A DNA stretch of 64,000 nucleotides from Epiperipatus broadwayi (GCA_028023455.1 JAQFVV010000071.1:6094650-6158649); one strand, 5' to 3'; positions 38,513 to 49,909 are shown, counted from the stretch's first letter. Translations and numbers: made by a program. The notes: generated by a model from the letters alone, not told the origin.

Positions 38513-38631
38513 AAATAGAAAGATTTGAATTTGGGATTTTTAGTCTTTTTTCAAATACGTAAGATTATATTTATCTAAGTAAATATATGAAAATTCAATG
38601 ATATTTTCAATATATATATATATATGTAAAT

Positions 38632-38662
38632 AAAGAGAGAGAGAGAGAGAGCGAGAGAGAAA
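38632..38662. repeat. (GA)n microsatellite
   Basis: About 15 GA dinucleotides with small interruptions, following a short AT tract. Confidence 0.9.
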
Positions 38663-39430
38663 GAAATATAAATTATTTGCATATTTATTGATTTTATTTT
38701 TCTTTAACTATTGCAGAAAAAAAGTTAAATTATTTTTAATCAAAAGCATTTTATTTAAATAAAATGAAAACCAAAGAAAAAAAATTGTTAAAATGATTTA
38801 CTCTTTATACAAATTATTAACATTAATTCACTTCAAATATTAGTAATATAAAGTAATCAATGATTAATTAGATAAACAAAAAATCAGCGAGATGAATAAT
38901 AATTATAAATTATTTATGAATTTCGAATTAATTTTTTTTCTGATGAAAAGTTTATTCATGACGGTGTCACTAATAGATCGCATATTTCATGCTGGGTAAA
39001 TAAATTTTAATAATTTTCAAATCAAGCACTACATTTTTTATTAATTAAATATAAATAATTAATTAAAGTTAATTGGAATTTTGTTTTGTAATTATTAATG
39101 AATTCCTTTAGCAGTATTTGGTTTGACAAAGCACAGAAAAAATATAAGATATTGCATAAATTAATTTTTAAAAAAAATATATTAAAATTTTAAAAAATAA
39201 AATTTATGAAGTATAAAATCTTCCATTTTTTTCTATTTCTGTATGTTTTGATATTTTTACATCAAGTATAAACATATGGAATATAACCTGAATAAAAAAT
39301 GAAAATTTAAGAAACTGTAAGGGTAATAATACAAGCTGCACATTGTGTATATTAAAATCATTATTATTATAATAGAATTGTTATATACATAAATGTTATG
39401 ATTCAAATGATTTAAACATATATACGCTCT
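38663..39430. other. A+T-rich DNA, nothing recognised
   Basis: No supported feature. Confidence 0.45.
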
Positions 39431-39431
39431 A

Positions 39432-39500
39432 CAGTTTTCAATAGTAGTTAATGTTTCGACTGGTTTTGAAGACCTCTTCAGAATTTTTTATATTTTTAAA
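39432..39500 (-). other. GAAAC-motif hairpin (hammerhead-like relic)
   Basis: Minus strand: CUGAAGA, then a GGU/ACC hairpin, AGUC, GAAACAUUAA. It resembles the motifs near 13680 and 18600, with poor stem I pairing. Confidence 0.4.
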
Positions 39501-39800
39501 TTAAATTGTTTTTCAAAAAAGAAATTATTTAATCTAAAAATATAAAAAGTTAGTAAGTAAGTAAGATTACAAAAACAGACAAAACATTAAAAAATGAAAA
39601 TAAAGAATGATGCAATTTTTGTATGTTTTACGATTAACTCTAACATGTATATAAATATTACACAGAATAAAAAAAATTTAAATAAAAAATGAATACTAGT
39701 TATCACCAAGAATCTAGTATACAATACTGAAATCACTTAATGAATTGGTATTTATTTTTTATTTTATTCATCATCATCATCATTATCAACCATTATCAAT

Positions 39801-41285
39801 TCACTGCAGGATGAAGGTCTCTCCAAGTTTAATCCATCTTCTCCGATCTTTAGCTTCTCTTCTCCACATCACCCCTACACATTTTCTTATTTCATCCATC
39901 CATCTTACATGTGGTCTCCTTCTGGGTCTTTTACAATCTCTTGGAATCCAGTTTAAAATTTCAATTGTCCATCTATTATCATCTCTTCTAGCAATATGTC
40001 CAGCCCAACTCCACTTCAATCTTTTAATTTTTTCAATGAGGTCAGTAACACCTGTTTGTTCTCTTACCCATACATTGCGTTTTCGATCTCTTCTTGTTAC
40101 TCCCAACATACATCTCTCCATACTTCTTTGAGTGGTCTGAAGTCTCTGTATTGATCTTCTATTAAGTGTCCAAGTCTCAGATCCATAAGTAAGAACTGGT
40201 AAAACACATTTGTTAAAAACCTTTCTTTTCAAACACATAGGCGTATTTCCTTTTAATATCAAGTTATTTCTACCAAAAGCACTCCAACCAAGTTTAATTC
40301 TATGATTAATTTCCTCTATTATGTTTCCATCTGTATTAATAATCTGACCAAGGTATTTGTAACTCTTAACTTCTTCTAATTCATCATAATCAATCTTTAT
40401 TTTCATATTTGGAGCAAATCGATTAAACATTACTTTAGTCTTTTTAACATTTATCTTTAGTCCTACTTTCCTACTTTCATCTGATAACTCCTGCAACATT
40501 TCCTGCAGCTCGGAAGCATTATTTGCAAAAACAACTACATCATCTGCGAAATCTAAATGACTTAAATAATCTCCATTTACTTTCACTCCTTTAGTTTCCC
40601 ATTTTAATCCACAAAATACTTCTTGCAGCACTGCTGTAAAAAGTTTTGGAGATATGGAGTCACCTTGTCTTACACCTTTCTCAATGTTGACTTTCCCAGT
40701 ATCATTATGTAATCTAATTGTTGCTGTTGCATTTTTATAAATATTCTTTAAAATATGACAATATCCTGGATCTATACCTTGATGATCCAATGCTTTAATC
40801 ACTGAAGAAATGTTTATAGAATCAAATGCCTTTTCATAATCTACAAATCCAAAACATAATGACAACTCATATTCATTTGTCCTTTCTATAACTTCTCTCA
40901 ATACTTGAATATGATCTACTGTACTAAAACCACTTTTAAATCCAGCTTGTTCTCTTGGTTGGTGAAAATCCAAGGTTCTCTGTAGACGAGTTGTAATTAT
41001 CTTGGTAAAAATTTTATATAAAACTGATAAAAGGCTGATAGGTCTGTAATTTCTAATATCTTCTTTATCACCTTTTTTAAATATTAATATTATTACTGCA
41101 TTCTTCCAATCATCCGGTACATCTTTATCATTTAGACATTTGGTATATAACTTTGCTAATATTTTTTCTGTTTCTTCACCTGCTTCTTTTAATATATCAA
41201 TTATAATTCCATCATTACCTGGAGCCTTTCCTTTTTTCATACATTTAATTGCATTTCTCACTTCTTCATTTAAAATTCTGGGCAA
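39801..41285 (-). pseudogene. LINE ORF, part 3: reverse transcriptase and C-terminus
   Basis: 494 residues without a stop. Visible RT blocks are: [10 protein letters not shown] (18-27), NYRPISLLS (79-87), [13 protein letters not shown] (113-125), [12 protein letters not shown] with the motif A Asp (145-156), [10 protein letters not shown] motif B (204-213), FADD motif C (246-249), [12 protein letters not shown] (276-287), and [10 protein letters not shown] (311-320). The C-terminal part has [12 protein letters not shown] (366-377) and WAGHIARR. All catalytic Asp residues are present. It polymerises cDNA from the element RNA at the nicked target. The domain itself could be functional, but the upstream frameshifts break the full protein. 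Confidence 0.93.
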
Positions 41286-42187
41286 TTCGAAGATGTAATA
41301 GATATAGGAGGTACTTGTTCTTTATTACTATATAATTCTTGATAAAAATCTTCTACCAATTTCATAATGTCATCCCTCTTTTTAGTAATAATTCCATCTT
41401 TTTTCCTTATTGCAGATATAAATTTCCTACCAATACCAAAATGTTGTTTTACATTCTTAAGACTTTTATTTTCTTCTACAGCTTTTCTTGCTAGTTCACA
41501 GTTATACTTTCTTATATCATTTTCAACTCTTTTCCGCACCATTTTACAAAATTCGAGATATTCAATTCTTTTTAATGCATCATTCTTGCATATCTTCATA
41601 TTCCTTCTTTTCTTCATAAGTTCTCTAGTCTCAGTAGAAATTTTATTAGTCAATTGCTGCTTTTTTCTACCAGCTATCTTTGTTGCAGTTTTTAAAAGTG
41701 TATCAGTTATTTTCATATTAATTTCATTCAAATCTGAATCATGTTCAAAATCTACTAATACTTGAAACCGATTTGTAAGTTCTAATTTAAATTCATTAGA
41801 ATGTTTCTGAAGATTAGGAATATCAACTGTAAATATAGTTTTTCTTAATAATTTTTGTCTCTCTAGTTTTACATTAACATGTATCTTACCCCTTACTAAT
41901 CGATGATCACTTCCTGTGTTAAATTTATTAAGAACATTACAATCTTGAAATATGTATTTCCTGTTAGTCAAAATATAATCCAATTCTGCTGTACCTTCAT
42001 TTGGATGCTTCCATGTCCATTTCCTTCTAACATTTTTCTCAAAAAAAGAATTCATAATATAAAGTTTTTCCTTCTCTGCAAACTCCACAAGTCTATGTCC
42101 TCTCTCATTTCTATTACCATAACCAAAATTACCTACAGCACTTTCATCTTTCATTTGTTTACCAATTCTAGCATTAAAATCTCCCAT
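41270..42187 (-). pseudogene. LINE ORF, part 2: endonuclease C-terminal half and linker
   Basis: 305 residues in a different frame from part 1. MGDFNARIG at the start is the conserved Asp/Asn block of APE endonucleases. SDHRLV at about residues 93-98 holds the catalytic Asp and His. A Lys/Arg-rich linker follows, typical of the segment before RT. The apparent Met start is only the family's GDFN motif, not a true start. The frame ends at 41270 after NCPEF, where another 1-base shift separates it from the RT; it overlaps the RT frame by 16 bp. The equivalent point in the 27735-30590 copy reads in frame ([10 protein letters not shown]), which supports a deletion. Confidence 0.87.
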
Positions 42188-42771
42188 AACAATTTTAAAA
42201 TGTTGTTTACTCTGATCAAAAGCCTTTGTACATCCATATAAAAATCTTCTACTACTTCATCACTGTGAGAACTTGTTGGGGCATAAACCTGAATTATCTG
42301 CATTTGATATCTGCTATTAAGTTGTATAACTAATCTTGCCACTCTGTCTGATACACCATCAATCTCCACAATATTGTTCTTCCACTTTTTATTTATAATG
42401 AATCCTACTCCACTTGTATTTCCAATATTTGTGCCTTTATAATAGAGCATATGTCCACTTTTTAAATCAATTGTCTCTTCACCTTTTCTTCTAACTTCAC
42501 AAAGTCCAATAATATCCCATTTAATATAAGAGAGTTCTTCTTCTAATTCTTGCAATCTTCCTTCACTTGAAAGTGATCTGCAGTTGTAAGTACCTAAATA
42601 AAAAGTCGTCATCAAATGGCAGCCTGGGTCCGCCTCCAGGATATTCTTAGCACCCTCCGCCTTCGGCCACCAACCGCTGCCTTGGTTGGTGACTTTACAG
42701 CCTCCTGGGATTAAGGGCCATGCTTTATTTTTGTCTGTCATAATTGTATAATTGGGAAAAATCTTTATCAT
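42151..42771 (-). pseudogene. LINE ORF, part 1: endonuclease N-terminal half
   Basis: 206 residues. From about residue 59, GTYNCRSLSSEGRLQ opens the APE-type endonuclease fold. The catalytic Glu lies in LCEVRR (about residues 90-95), and VYAPTS is at about 162-167. This domain nicks target DNA so that RT can prime on it. The leader before residue 55 contains Gly/Trp-rich sequence of unknown role. The frame is lost near 42228 by an apparent 1-base deletion, and the protein continues in the next piece (41270-42187). The start codon is uncertain; the first Met gives 206 residues, and a Met at position 11 would also serve. Confidence 0.85.
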
Positions 42772-43145
42772 TTACACAAACATTCATTCTGCTTTATCAG
42801 GCACTGAGAAGAAAGACCATGGTGTTTCTTGATCTTAAACTCAGAGGTAAAAAGCCAATAAACTCACCACGCTGGCTAATGCATGTTGGTGAGCAGCCCA
42901 TCCATGTTCGTATACTATATGAATAAACATATAGTAATAACAGCTGCAACGACAAGAACGTATGGAGTGGACATTAGGAATTTGCCCTGCTCGCTTCCTT
43001 TAAGGCCTCCAAGAGGAATCAAAGGGTCTCCTTTCAGTTAATAGCAAACTCCTTTCTGCAGCCTATTTTATTACTCTGTGTAATATTTATATATGTAATG
43101 GATATTTACATTTAGAACTGATTGGTTGATTTGGTTAACTCTAAT

Positions 43146-43452
43146 AATATTGGCATCAGCATGGGATTTGGGCTTTCCGTCATCAGGTTTTCAATGGTAT
43201 AAATGGCTGAAGAGTTGGAGGTTAGTATATATTGAAGCCTGTCCATTAAAGTGTGAAGATTTGCAATCTTAATAAAAACTAAACACTGATTATATATGTG
43301 TGTGGGAGATGATAATCTGGACCAACTGATGAGTGCTGGTTCAGCATGAAATATGTATATTGGTGTGTGGTCATGTGTATCAATGGTATGAGATAGTGTG
43401 GATAGTTGAAGGGTACTTGAAAGTCTGAGTTCAAATCCCCTATATTTATTAT
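43146..43452 (+). mobile_element. Family D ribozyme-SINE
   Basis: Plus-strand copy starting 'ttggcatcagcatgggattt' and ending at the B-box-like 'gagttcaaatcccc'. A short deletion removes part of the segment after the ribozyme. The ribozyme core is at 43312-43364. Confidence 0.88.
43312..43364 (+). ncRNA. Type I hammerhead ribozyme motif, family D
   Basis: AUAAUC, UGG bulge, ACCAA; CUGAUGA; GUGCU-GGUUC-AGCAU; GAAA; UAUGUAUA; UUGGU. The core is intact and stem II has one G-U closing pair. The outer half of stem I is lost because GAUUAU is deleted downstream. Confidence 0.7.
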
Positions 43453-45207
43453 TAATTCTACCTAGACATAAAATAGACTTTTTGATTTGAACTTTATAAT
43501 CAGTACAACATCTATTATTGTCAGTTAAACTTTTATAGTTTTTATTCTATTTTTCAAATGTTCACAACTAGCCATTTCTTTAAAATTTCTTTCATCTCAT
43601 CTTTTATTGATTTTCTCATATATTGAGGATTTTTTTTTTTTTAGTATATAAAGACTTTTAATTTCTTATTTCTCAGTTTATTGAATAAAAATTTTTATCC
43701 ACTTTTTAATTTTCTTGTATTCTAAATTTTATCTTCCTAACAATCATTTATAATTTTCTTCTAATCTACTCTCAAATGTTTTCAGTCTCTTATTGTTTTA
43801 ATATGTCAAATGTAATACAAAGTTAATTCTTACTAAATGTTATGTACGATGTATTATTGTTGTAACATAGTTCTTAGATGAATTGAATTAATCTAAAAAA
43901 GAACACTTACATGAGATAATAATCACCTCTGTGGATCCCCCCCCCCAATATCAATGAATTCAACTTGTCACACATCATGAATCAAGTATAGTTACATATA
44001 CTGAACAAGTGAAAATCTTCATGTGACTATAACAACAAAACTGAACTAAGTCAGTGTCACTACATGAAATGGATTGTTTATAATGGGCTGCGAATAATAT
44101 TGTGGATGGTAACAATTATATAAGCATGCTTTGTGAATTTTTTGACATGAAGACCCAGACTATGGACAAATTAAAGGTGTTCATCCAGTAATTATTGATT
44201 GATGTTGATGACCTAGTTTTATATTGCTGGATATTATGATGATAGAAATATGTTCCAGAAATGTTGCAATGTTCATGAAAGACATTTGAGTCATCTGAAA
44301 GGTTAAGACAAGTTATTTCATCAAATTTATTGCTGATGTAATAAATTGTCTGCTATATCTGTGGAGCAATGACATATGTTTTTTATCAAATTGTGAGAAT
44401 CTTTTCACCTTTTTTAGACGTCCAATACTGCTTTAGAATCCTTATTTATATCCTCTGCCATCATTCTCAATATATGTAAAATATAAAAAATAAATAATGA
44501 AAAATAAGAGGTATTCAGTATGTATACTCATTTGTGTGCCATGCTGTATATACAATAAACACTATGGCCAAATTTAAAGTTAACAATTCAAGAATGTAAT
44601 ATTTGCTTACTTGTTTAGATAAACTTTACAGTTTACTTTCTTTATTGCCAAAATGTAATTTGTTAAAATTAAAGTATGTTTTAATAGTCTTTAAAATAGC
44701 TTATTGCAGAGCAAAGAAAGGCTTTATCAATTTCCCTCAAATGTAAACCTGCTTTTCAATTACAGATGGTAATAGGTTAAATGTTTTCTGTCCTTGCTAA
44801 ATTCTCCAGTTAAGAGTAACAAGGTATCCATTTTCTGATCAATATTGTGATATCTGATTTGGATATAGATTGAATAGCTAAAAAAAAATTCCAAATCTGA
44901 TTGAAATCTGATTTATTATTATCACATATTAAATAATTCTCATATCTTCCAATACATATTCACTCTTTAAACAAATGTGATAAACATTATTTACATTTTT
45001 CATAAAATGGTTGTAAATATTAGTGTTAAACATAATATGTTATATTTCAGCTGGTGATTCTCTGCCCTTGGAATTGTTTCTACTTTCATAGTTGAGAAAA
45101 ATTATGTAATACAATTATGTTTGGCATTATCTATAGCATTATGTATATTAAATGCTCAATTATTGAGGGAAAAAAGGGACTTCGTAATGATAGGAATATT
45201 TTACGAT
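43453..45207. other. A+T-rich DNA; no clear gene
   Basis: A run of nine C lies near 43938-43946. A T-rich part near 43550-43800 might be a very old minus-strand LINE fragment, but I could not align it convincingly. Nothing else was recognised. Confidence 0.4.
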
Positions 45208-45220
45208 AAAATGTCAAACT

Positions 45221-45318
45221 GTCAAGCATTGGTGGTTGAGAGGTCAGTGACAGTGGTTTTACAAGCAGTTGTCCCAGGTTAGCGAGTTCGCTTCCCAGCT
45301 GATGCTATGACACATGAG
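45221..45318 (+). mobile_element. Family A tRNA-like SINE (short type)
   Basis: A box 'ggttgagaggtcagtg', B box 'gagttcgcttccc'. Perfect 14-bp target duplication 'aaaatgtcaaactg' at 45208-45221 and 45319-45332 (the last G is shared with the element start). Confidence 0.93.
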
Positions 45319-45332
45319 AAAATGTCAAACTG

Positions 45333-45406
45333 GGCTAAGATTGTTTGATGAATTCCAGGTTCTGAAACTTCTTACAAATTTTTGAACAATAAAACTGTTT
45401 GATTAT
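45333..45406 (+). mobile_element. Family B SINE fragment (3' part)
   Basis: The segment from 'gatgaattccaggttctg' to 'aacaataaaactgtttgatt' matches the 3' half of family B units. The family A SINE at 45221 inserted into it or beside it. Confidence 0.65.
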
Positions 45407-45484
45407 TTTGTTTTAATCTTTTTAAATCACCATCTATCTCTTCATAATTAATCTATGTATTCAAGAATTTTTAACAGAATACTT

Positions 45485-45806
45485 ATTAAAACAGGCAAAA
45501 CTCATTATACGTATTACCAACACACAGCAAGCTAGAGTAATCAATGGATGCCAGAAGGCTTGTGCATAAAATCCCCATCTATTGCCTACTCATCCAACAT
45601 CCCCAGACTAGTTTCTGGCTTGTGGCCTTCGTCAGTGAGGAGCCTTGGATCTGAGAGCACTGCACCTAGATCTTAGGATTAAGCCTTCTGGCATCCATTG
45701 ATTACTCTAGCTTGCTGTGTGTGGCAATATATATAGTGAGTTTTGCCTGTTTTAATAACAGTTATACGCAAACATAAGATGTGGTGATCATGTGATGTTT
45801 ATTGGC
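45485..45806. mobile_element. Family C foldback element
   Basis: The left arm is full. The right arm is joined early, after 'ttaggattaagcc', so the right ribozyme copy is missing. A perfect 14-bp direct repeat 'ttaacagaatactt' lies at 45471-45484 and 45807-45820. The right end extends about 60 bp beyond the left, so the ends are not simple inverted repeats. Confidence 0.92.
45599..45642 (-). ncRNA. Hammerhead-like ribozyme core, family C
   Basis: Minus strand: UCCUCA, CUGACGA, A-GGC-CACAA-GCC-A, GAAA, CUAGUC, UGGGGA. Stem I pairs six of six positions (one G-U). Stem III is a single C-G pair around UA, and its CUAG is self-complementary, so two molecules could pair. The A-A at the base of stem II is atypical. 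Confidence 0.55.
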
Positions 45807-46129
45807 TTAACAGAATACTTGTGTAAATATGGGATCTTTATAAATAATTGTAGAATATTTTTTTTGTATTTAATAATATTAATCAGAATTATGAAAAGCA
45901 CTTCAAAATAATTTACATATTGTTTTACAGAAGCTATGGATTAAAATGGTTAAATGTCAGCATAGTAATATTTCACATGTCTAAAAAAATTTACATAAAA
46001 ATTGTTTTCTGTTCATCAATTATGCTTTATATCTGCTTTTTGCTTTATATTCATGTCTATTATATTTTTTGAAAGTGTAAATAATTTCATCACATAATAT
46101 GAACTTTTGACTTATAGCAACAATTTAAA

Positions 46130-46600
46130 AATAATAACATTTTAATATTACAGTCTAAAAAAACATTTTCAATTTTCCTTCCTATCTTCAACCATCTATT
46201 TAATAGTGGTTTGAGATCACATATGAAACTGAAATTTCATATGACCTTAAACCACCTTTTCAAACTTACATTTTGATTTATTTTGATTTATTTTTTTTAA
46301 CATTCATAAATAGTTTTTTCTTAAGATCTCTCATCATTTTTTGGTTTCGATTCACCTATTAAAATTATTTTGACATACGCATCATTGATTTTCTATCTCT
46401 AAATTTGACCTATCCAATTTCTTATCTTTTTAATTTTTTTCAATAAATATTTTTTTTAACACTTCTTTTTTAATTTTTTAAGCATGTCTTGTACATCTAA
46501 TTTATTTTTTGCATTTTTCTATATTATAAGTATATACTTCTACCATATATTGTTTTCCATTTTCCATTCATCTATTTATCTATCTACATATTGTTGTTGT
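46130..46600 (-). pseudogene. Possible decayed LINE 3' fragment
   Basis: 'gacctatccaatttcttatc' followed by a T-rich segment parallels the LINE sequence 'atgtccagcccaactccact' and its following 'cttttaattttttcaatg' near 39996-40038. Other blocks are too eroded to be sure. Confidence 0.3.
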
Positions 46601-47708
46601 GTTTTTTAATATGTGTGTCAGATAAAGGTAAATAAAAATTAATATTTAAAAACATTTGCTTAATATTATTTAATTGTTTATTTGCTCATAAAAGTAAAAA
46701 TGCTTTCACAAATTGTATTATCACCTATCCCATAACCCTCTGTGGTACTACATTAGTTTTTGATAAACGGTCTTCATGATTAAAGAATTCTGGATTTTGA
46801 ATCTCATGCATATTTGAATCTAGCAGCCATCACTCATTAATTACTCAGGTTTTCAATAGATGGCACTAGAGGAAGTTGAAAAGAACTGGTCCTGAAAGCA
46901 TATGATAAGAATGAGCATTTTGTTGATAAAAGTATACTATTGTGATTTTTAAATTAGAACTTTATTTCTTTAGCATAAGGCTTGATAGAAATTCGTATTT
47001 AGTAATAATGTTTAATTTAAAAACTTTCTTAAAAGTTAATTAAAATCCAGATAATATTTTTGCAAACAAAAATCAGATAAAATATACAATTAGAACATCA
47101 TAAAGGCAGAATGAAAGTAAAAGAATGTGTTAATAATGATGCAGAAAGGACAACTACATTAGAATGATCCTAAAATTAAGATAAATGTAATAACAATAAA
47201 AATAAAAAAAATTTAAGAAAAATATTTTCAAAAACAATAAAATTAATAAAGGTAGGTGGAAACTATACATGAGAAAGAAGGTTAACTAGACAAAATTTTA
47301 ACAACGTGATACATAAAAGTTAATAACAATTTGAAAACATATTTGCAAGAACTATTTACATTATTTTTTTTACAGAGAATATAATATATAATCAAGGATA
47401 TGTAATATGTAATGAGAGTTTATTCTTTTGATGTTTCAACTGCTATTACAGTTCTCTTAAAACTTTCCTATATTTTTAGACACTAATAAAACTTGTTAAA
47501 TTCAAGTGCATAACTGGAAAGTCTGAAAAAACATTAAATTTGTTAGTGAATGATTAAAAATATTGAATACTTGAGTATTAAAGCTGCAAAATAGGGGAAA
47601 TAGGAGGCCTTTTCATACCCACAATAAATGTGTAATGTCACAATAATGTCAAATTGAAAGAAAATAATCCCTGTGAGTATATGTGGAAACATGTTTTTTT
47701 TTATCAAC
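46601..47708. other. A+T-rich DNA with one GAAAC-type motif
   Basis: Near 47430-47475 the minus strand reads GAACUG, loop, CAGUUGAAACAUC, similar to the GAAAC hairpins elsewhere. No gene was seen. Confidence 0.4.
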
Positions 47709-47722
47709 AAGATTTTTTTTTC

Positions 47723-47833
47723 ATCAAGCGTTGTTAGCCGGGAGGTCATCACAACTGCCTTGCAAGCAAGTAGTTGGTTGCAGGCGGTTGTGGGTTCGCA
47801 TCCCGGCTGATGCTATGACATATGAAAAATAAA
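47723..47833 (+). mobile_element. Family A tRNA-like SINE (long type)
   Basis: A box 'gttagccgggaggtcatc', B box 'gggttcgcatcccgg'. Perfect 15-bp target duplication 'aagatttttttttca' at 47709-47723 and 47834-47848. Short 'aaaaataaa' tail. Confidence 0.93.
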
Positions 47834-47956
47834 AAGATTTTTTTTTCAACGCGATCTTTTCAATCAACAAGATTTTTTTTTTCAACGCAATTTTTTTTTT
47901 TTGTAATACTTTGACATTTTCAGTTATTTTTCATATTTTTCATTGCATATTCAAAA

Positions 47957-48109
47957 ATGATGAATATTTGGAAAGTACCAAGTACTGAAATGGATACAGT
48001 GGTCTATTTCCAGCAACCAAACATCCTGCCATCAGGGACAAGCAATGGCATTGTAATGTCTGAGGTTGCAACACTACAATCAGCATTTACAAGGAGATGT
48101 GGATTTTTG
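47957..48109 (+). CDS. Candidate host exon, unknown protein
   Basis: An open segment encoding 51 residues from the first Met (MMNIWKVPSTEMD ... FTRRCGFL) ends in phase 0 at a strong 5' splice donor, G/GTGAGT at 48109-48115. Its base composition is clearly less A+T-rich than the surroundings, and its residues are not the F/I/K/N-rich mix seen in chance frames here. The frame stays open upstream to a possible acceptor 'ttgacattttcag' near 47910-47922, so it could be an internal exon. I recognise no domain and found no partner exon. It could also be a fragment of an unknown mobile element. Confidence 0.35.
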
Positions 48110-48234
48110 GTGAGTTACATAGGTAAACAGATGAATGTTTTATTATGAATATTGAAGATAGGACAAAGTACCAATGAGGGACAGCAAGACATCTTTTTTT
48201 TGCAGTTTTTGATTTAATTTCTTTATAAAAGAAA

Positions 48235-48694
48235 ATGCTGCTTATTATTAGTTTTATTAAAATCCCAGCATACTTTGCAATCATGTGGTTTCATTTTTGG
48301 AGTGAAAATTTTTACTGCAGATTGCCATTTTCTGTGGTAATAAATTTGGTTTTAACATGTAAATTCCTGTTATATATTACATGTAATTATCATAGGAATA
48401 TAGTTAATATATTTTTATCCAAATTACTTAAAAATCAAAATCATTTACTGTTTGTTTGATGTATATTTAAACTATTTTTTGATTAATGGCATCATTATTG
48501 CAATATTGCATTTTATTTTTTATTTTAAATGTCATTCTTAAAAGTTGTTGTTAATGTTAAAAGTCGTACATATTTGTGAAAGTCACATTTATTTTAAAAG
48601 TTATTCTTAAAGGTTTTTTGTTAATGTTGTAAGTTTTACTATTTTTTACTTTTCCTTATTTTTAGTCCTACAACACAGAGCATGTATTGTACTT
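48235..48694. other. A+T-rich DNA, nothing recognised
   Basis: The short frames are hydrophobic by composition. There is no supporting signal. Confidence 0.4.
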
Positions 48695-48889
48695 ACTGCA
48701 CCTGTTGATTTTCATATCAATTTCCTGATAACTTTGTAATTCTTGCCAAAATACCATGTACAAGATCCATGTACACATTCTTTTTTTGCTGAAGAAAGTC
48801 ATGTACAAGATACATGTACACATTATTTTGATCAGATCAAAAGATTACAAAGTTATCAGTGGATTGATATGAATGTGAACAGGCGCAGT
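48695..48889. repeat. Palindrome (MITE-like), about 195 bp
   Basis: 'ctgcacctgttgattttcat' at the left pairs with 'gaatgtgaacaggcgcag' at the right, and 'tgataactttgtaat' with 'attacaaagttatca'. The centre contains the direct repeat 'catgtacaagat' twice. No family was identified. Confidence 0.8.
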
Positions 48890-49247
48890 AGGTCTTATAC
48901 ACACTCCACATTGCAGCTTTAATCCTCAAGTACCAAAATTACTTAGGAAAATGATGTGTCTATAAACAGTGGCATTAAACAATAATCTACCTTGTTAGAA
49001 ACATTGAACCTATATAATGTTATTAGTAAAAACTCCACTCAAAAGGAGTAGCAGTAACTTATTTACTATACACAGAGATGATTGTAAAAATTCAGAAACT
49101 GCTATGAACATAAAAATATCATTTAGACAATATATTTTTTCCACTTTATCATTATTAATTTTTTTGCAAAAAGTGAGTTAGTAATTTTTATTTATTTAAG
49201 AAAAAAATAGCGAATGATTAAATAAACACAGTCATAGTTCTGTATAA

Positions 49248-49337
49248 TTTAGTAAAGTGGTAGATTATTGGTCCCTGGGTGTTCTGACCCTCAAATTTGT
49301 TATGAATTCCTGTGCAATAAATCCGTTTGTTTATTTT
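49248..49337 (+). mobile_element. Family B SINE fragment
   Basis: 'tagtaaagtggtagattatt' followed by a degenerate middle and 'gtgcaataaatccgtttg' fits a single worn unit. Confidence 0.6.
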
Positions 49338-49480
49338 TTAATACATTTGCATTTTTATTTATCTATATTTGAGACCAGTAGATGGTATACATGAAATCTG
49401 TTTTCATTCTTTTAACCTTATTACTCCACTTTTTTTATCTAATTGTATTATTCTATTTTCTTATATATATATATATATAT

Positions 49481-49845
49481 GATAAACAAAACAAGTTATA
49501 AATTTCATAACATGCTTTTAGCTTGCATTTTATGGTCACTAGATGGAGCTTTACCAATTGCTCCTAACAAGCTTTGTTTACATAAATGCCGAGAGAGATA
49601 GAATTCAATATCTCTTTCATTGTCTCCCACCTCCAGACCAAGGTAGAATTCAATATCTCTTTCATTATCTCTGGATCTCCAGACCAGGTCTGGAGGTGGA
49701 AGACAACAATAGAGATACTGAATTCTATCTCTCTTAGCATTTATGTAAACAAAGCTTGTTATGAGCTATTGGTAAAGCTCCATCTAGTGATCGTAAAATG
49801 CAAGTTAAAAGCAAGTTACGAAATTTATAACTTGTTTTGTTTATC
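49481..49845. repeat. 365-bp palindrome inside (AT)n
   Basis: Arms of about 170 bp: 'gataaacaaaacaagttata' at the start against its complement at the end, meeting around 'ccagaccaggtctgg'. The left arm contains an internal duplication of about 45 bp ('gaattcaatatctctttcat' twice). It abuts an AT tract. A third, single arm lies at 50153-50262. Confidence 0.92.
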
Positions 49846-49909
49846 ATAAATGTATCCTTGAAGGTTTTTGCAATGATATATATTGCAGAGGCTTTTACTA
49901 TATAGTGAA

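Larger units (their letters stand above)
39765..43060 (-). mobile_element. LINE retrotransposon, near full length (APE endonuclease + RT)
   Basis: About 3.3 kb on the minus strand. From 5' (high coordinate) to 3': a less A+T-rich leader to about 42780, an APE-type endonuclease, a linker, a reverse transcriptase and a C-terminal region, ending in a (GAT)n-type tail. The single-ORF-like layout, the FADD RT motif and the trinucleotide tail suggest an RTE-like or related clade. I could not settle the clade. Two single-base frameshifts break the ORF. Four other copies or fragments are present in the window. It is the most intact source of RT here and a plausible driver for the SINEs, although no SINE clearly shares its tail. 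Confidence 0.9.

Noticed and set aside
39745-40131. 128-residue plus-strand frame over the LINE 3' end
   Set aside because: Antisense shadow of the RT C-terminus. The same shadow appears at 27690, 26726 and 33273 in other copies.
41367-41765. 132-residue plus-strand frame over the LINE
   Set aside because: Antisense shadow of the LINE linker. The A+T-rich, Lys-rich coding strand leaves its complement open.
48235-48459. 74-residue hydrophobic frame after the candidate exon
   Set aside because: F, I and L richness follows from T-rich DNA. No splice signals join it to 48109 and no family was recognised.
49543-49849. Overlapping 64- and 87-residue frames
   Set aside because: They lie wholly within a palindrome whose two arms encode unrelated peptides. 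No evidence of coding.
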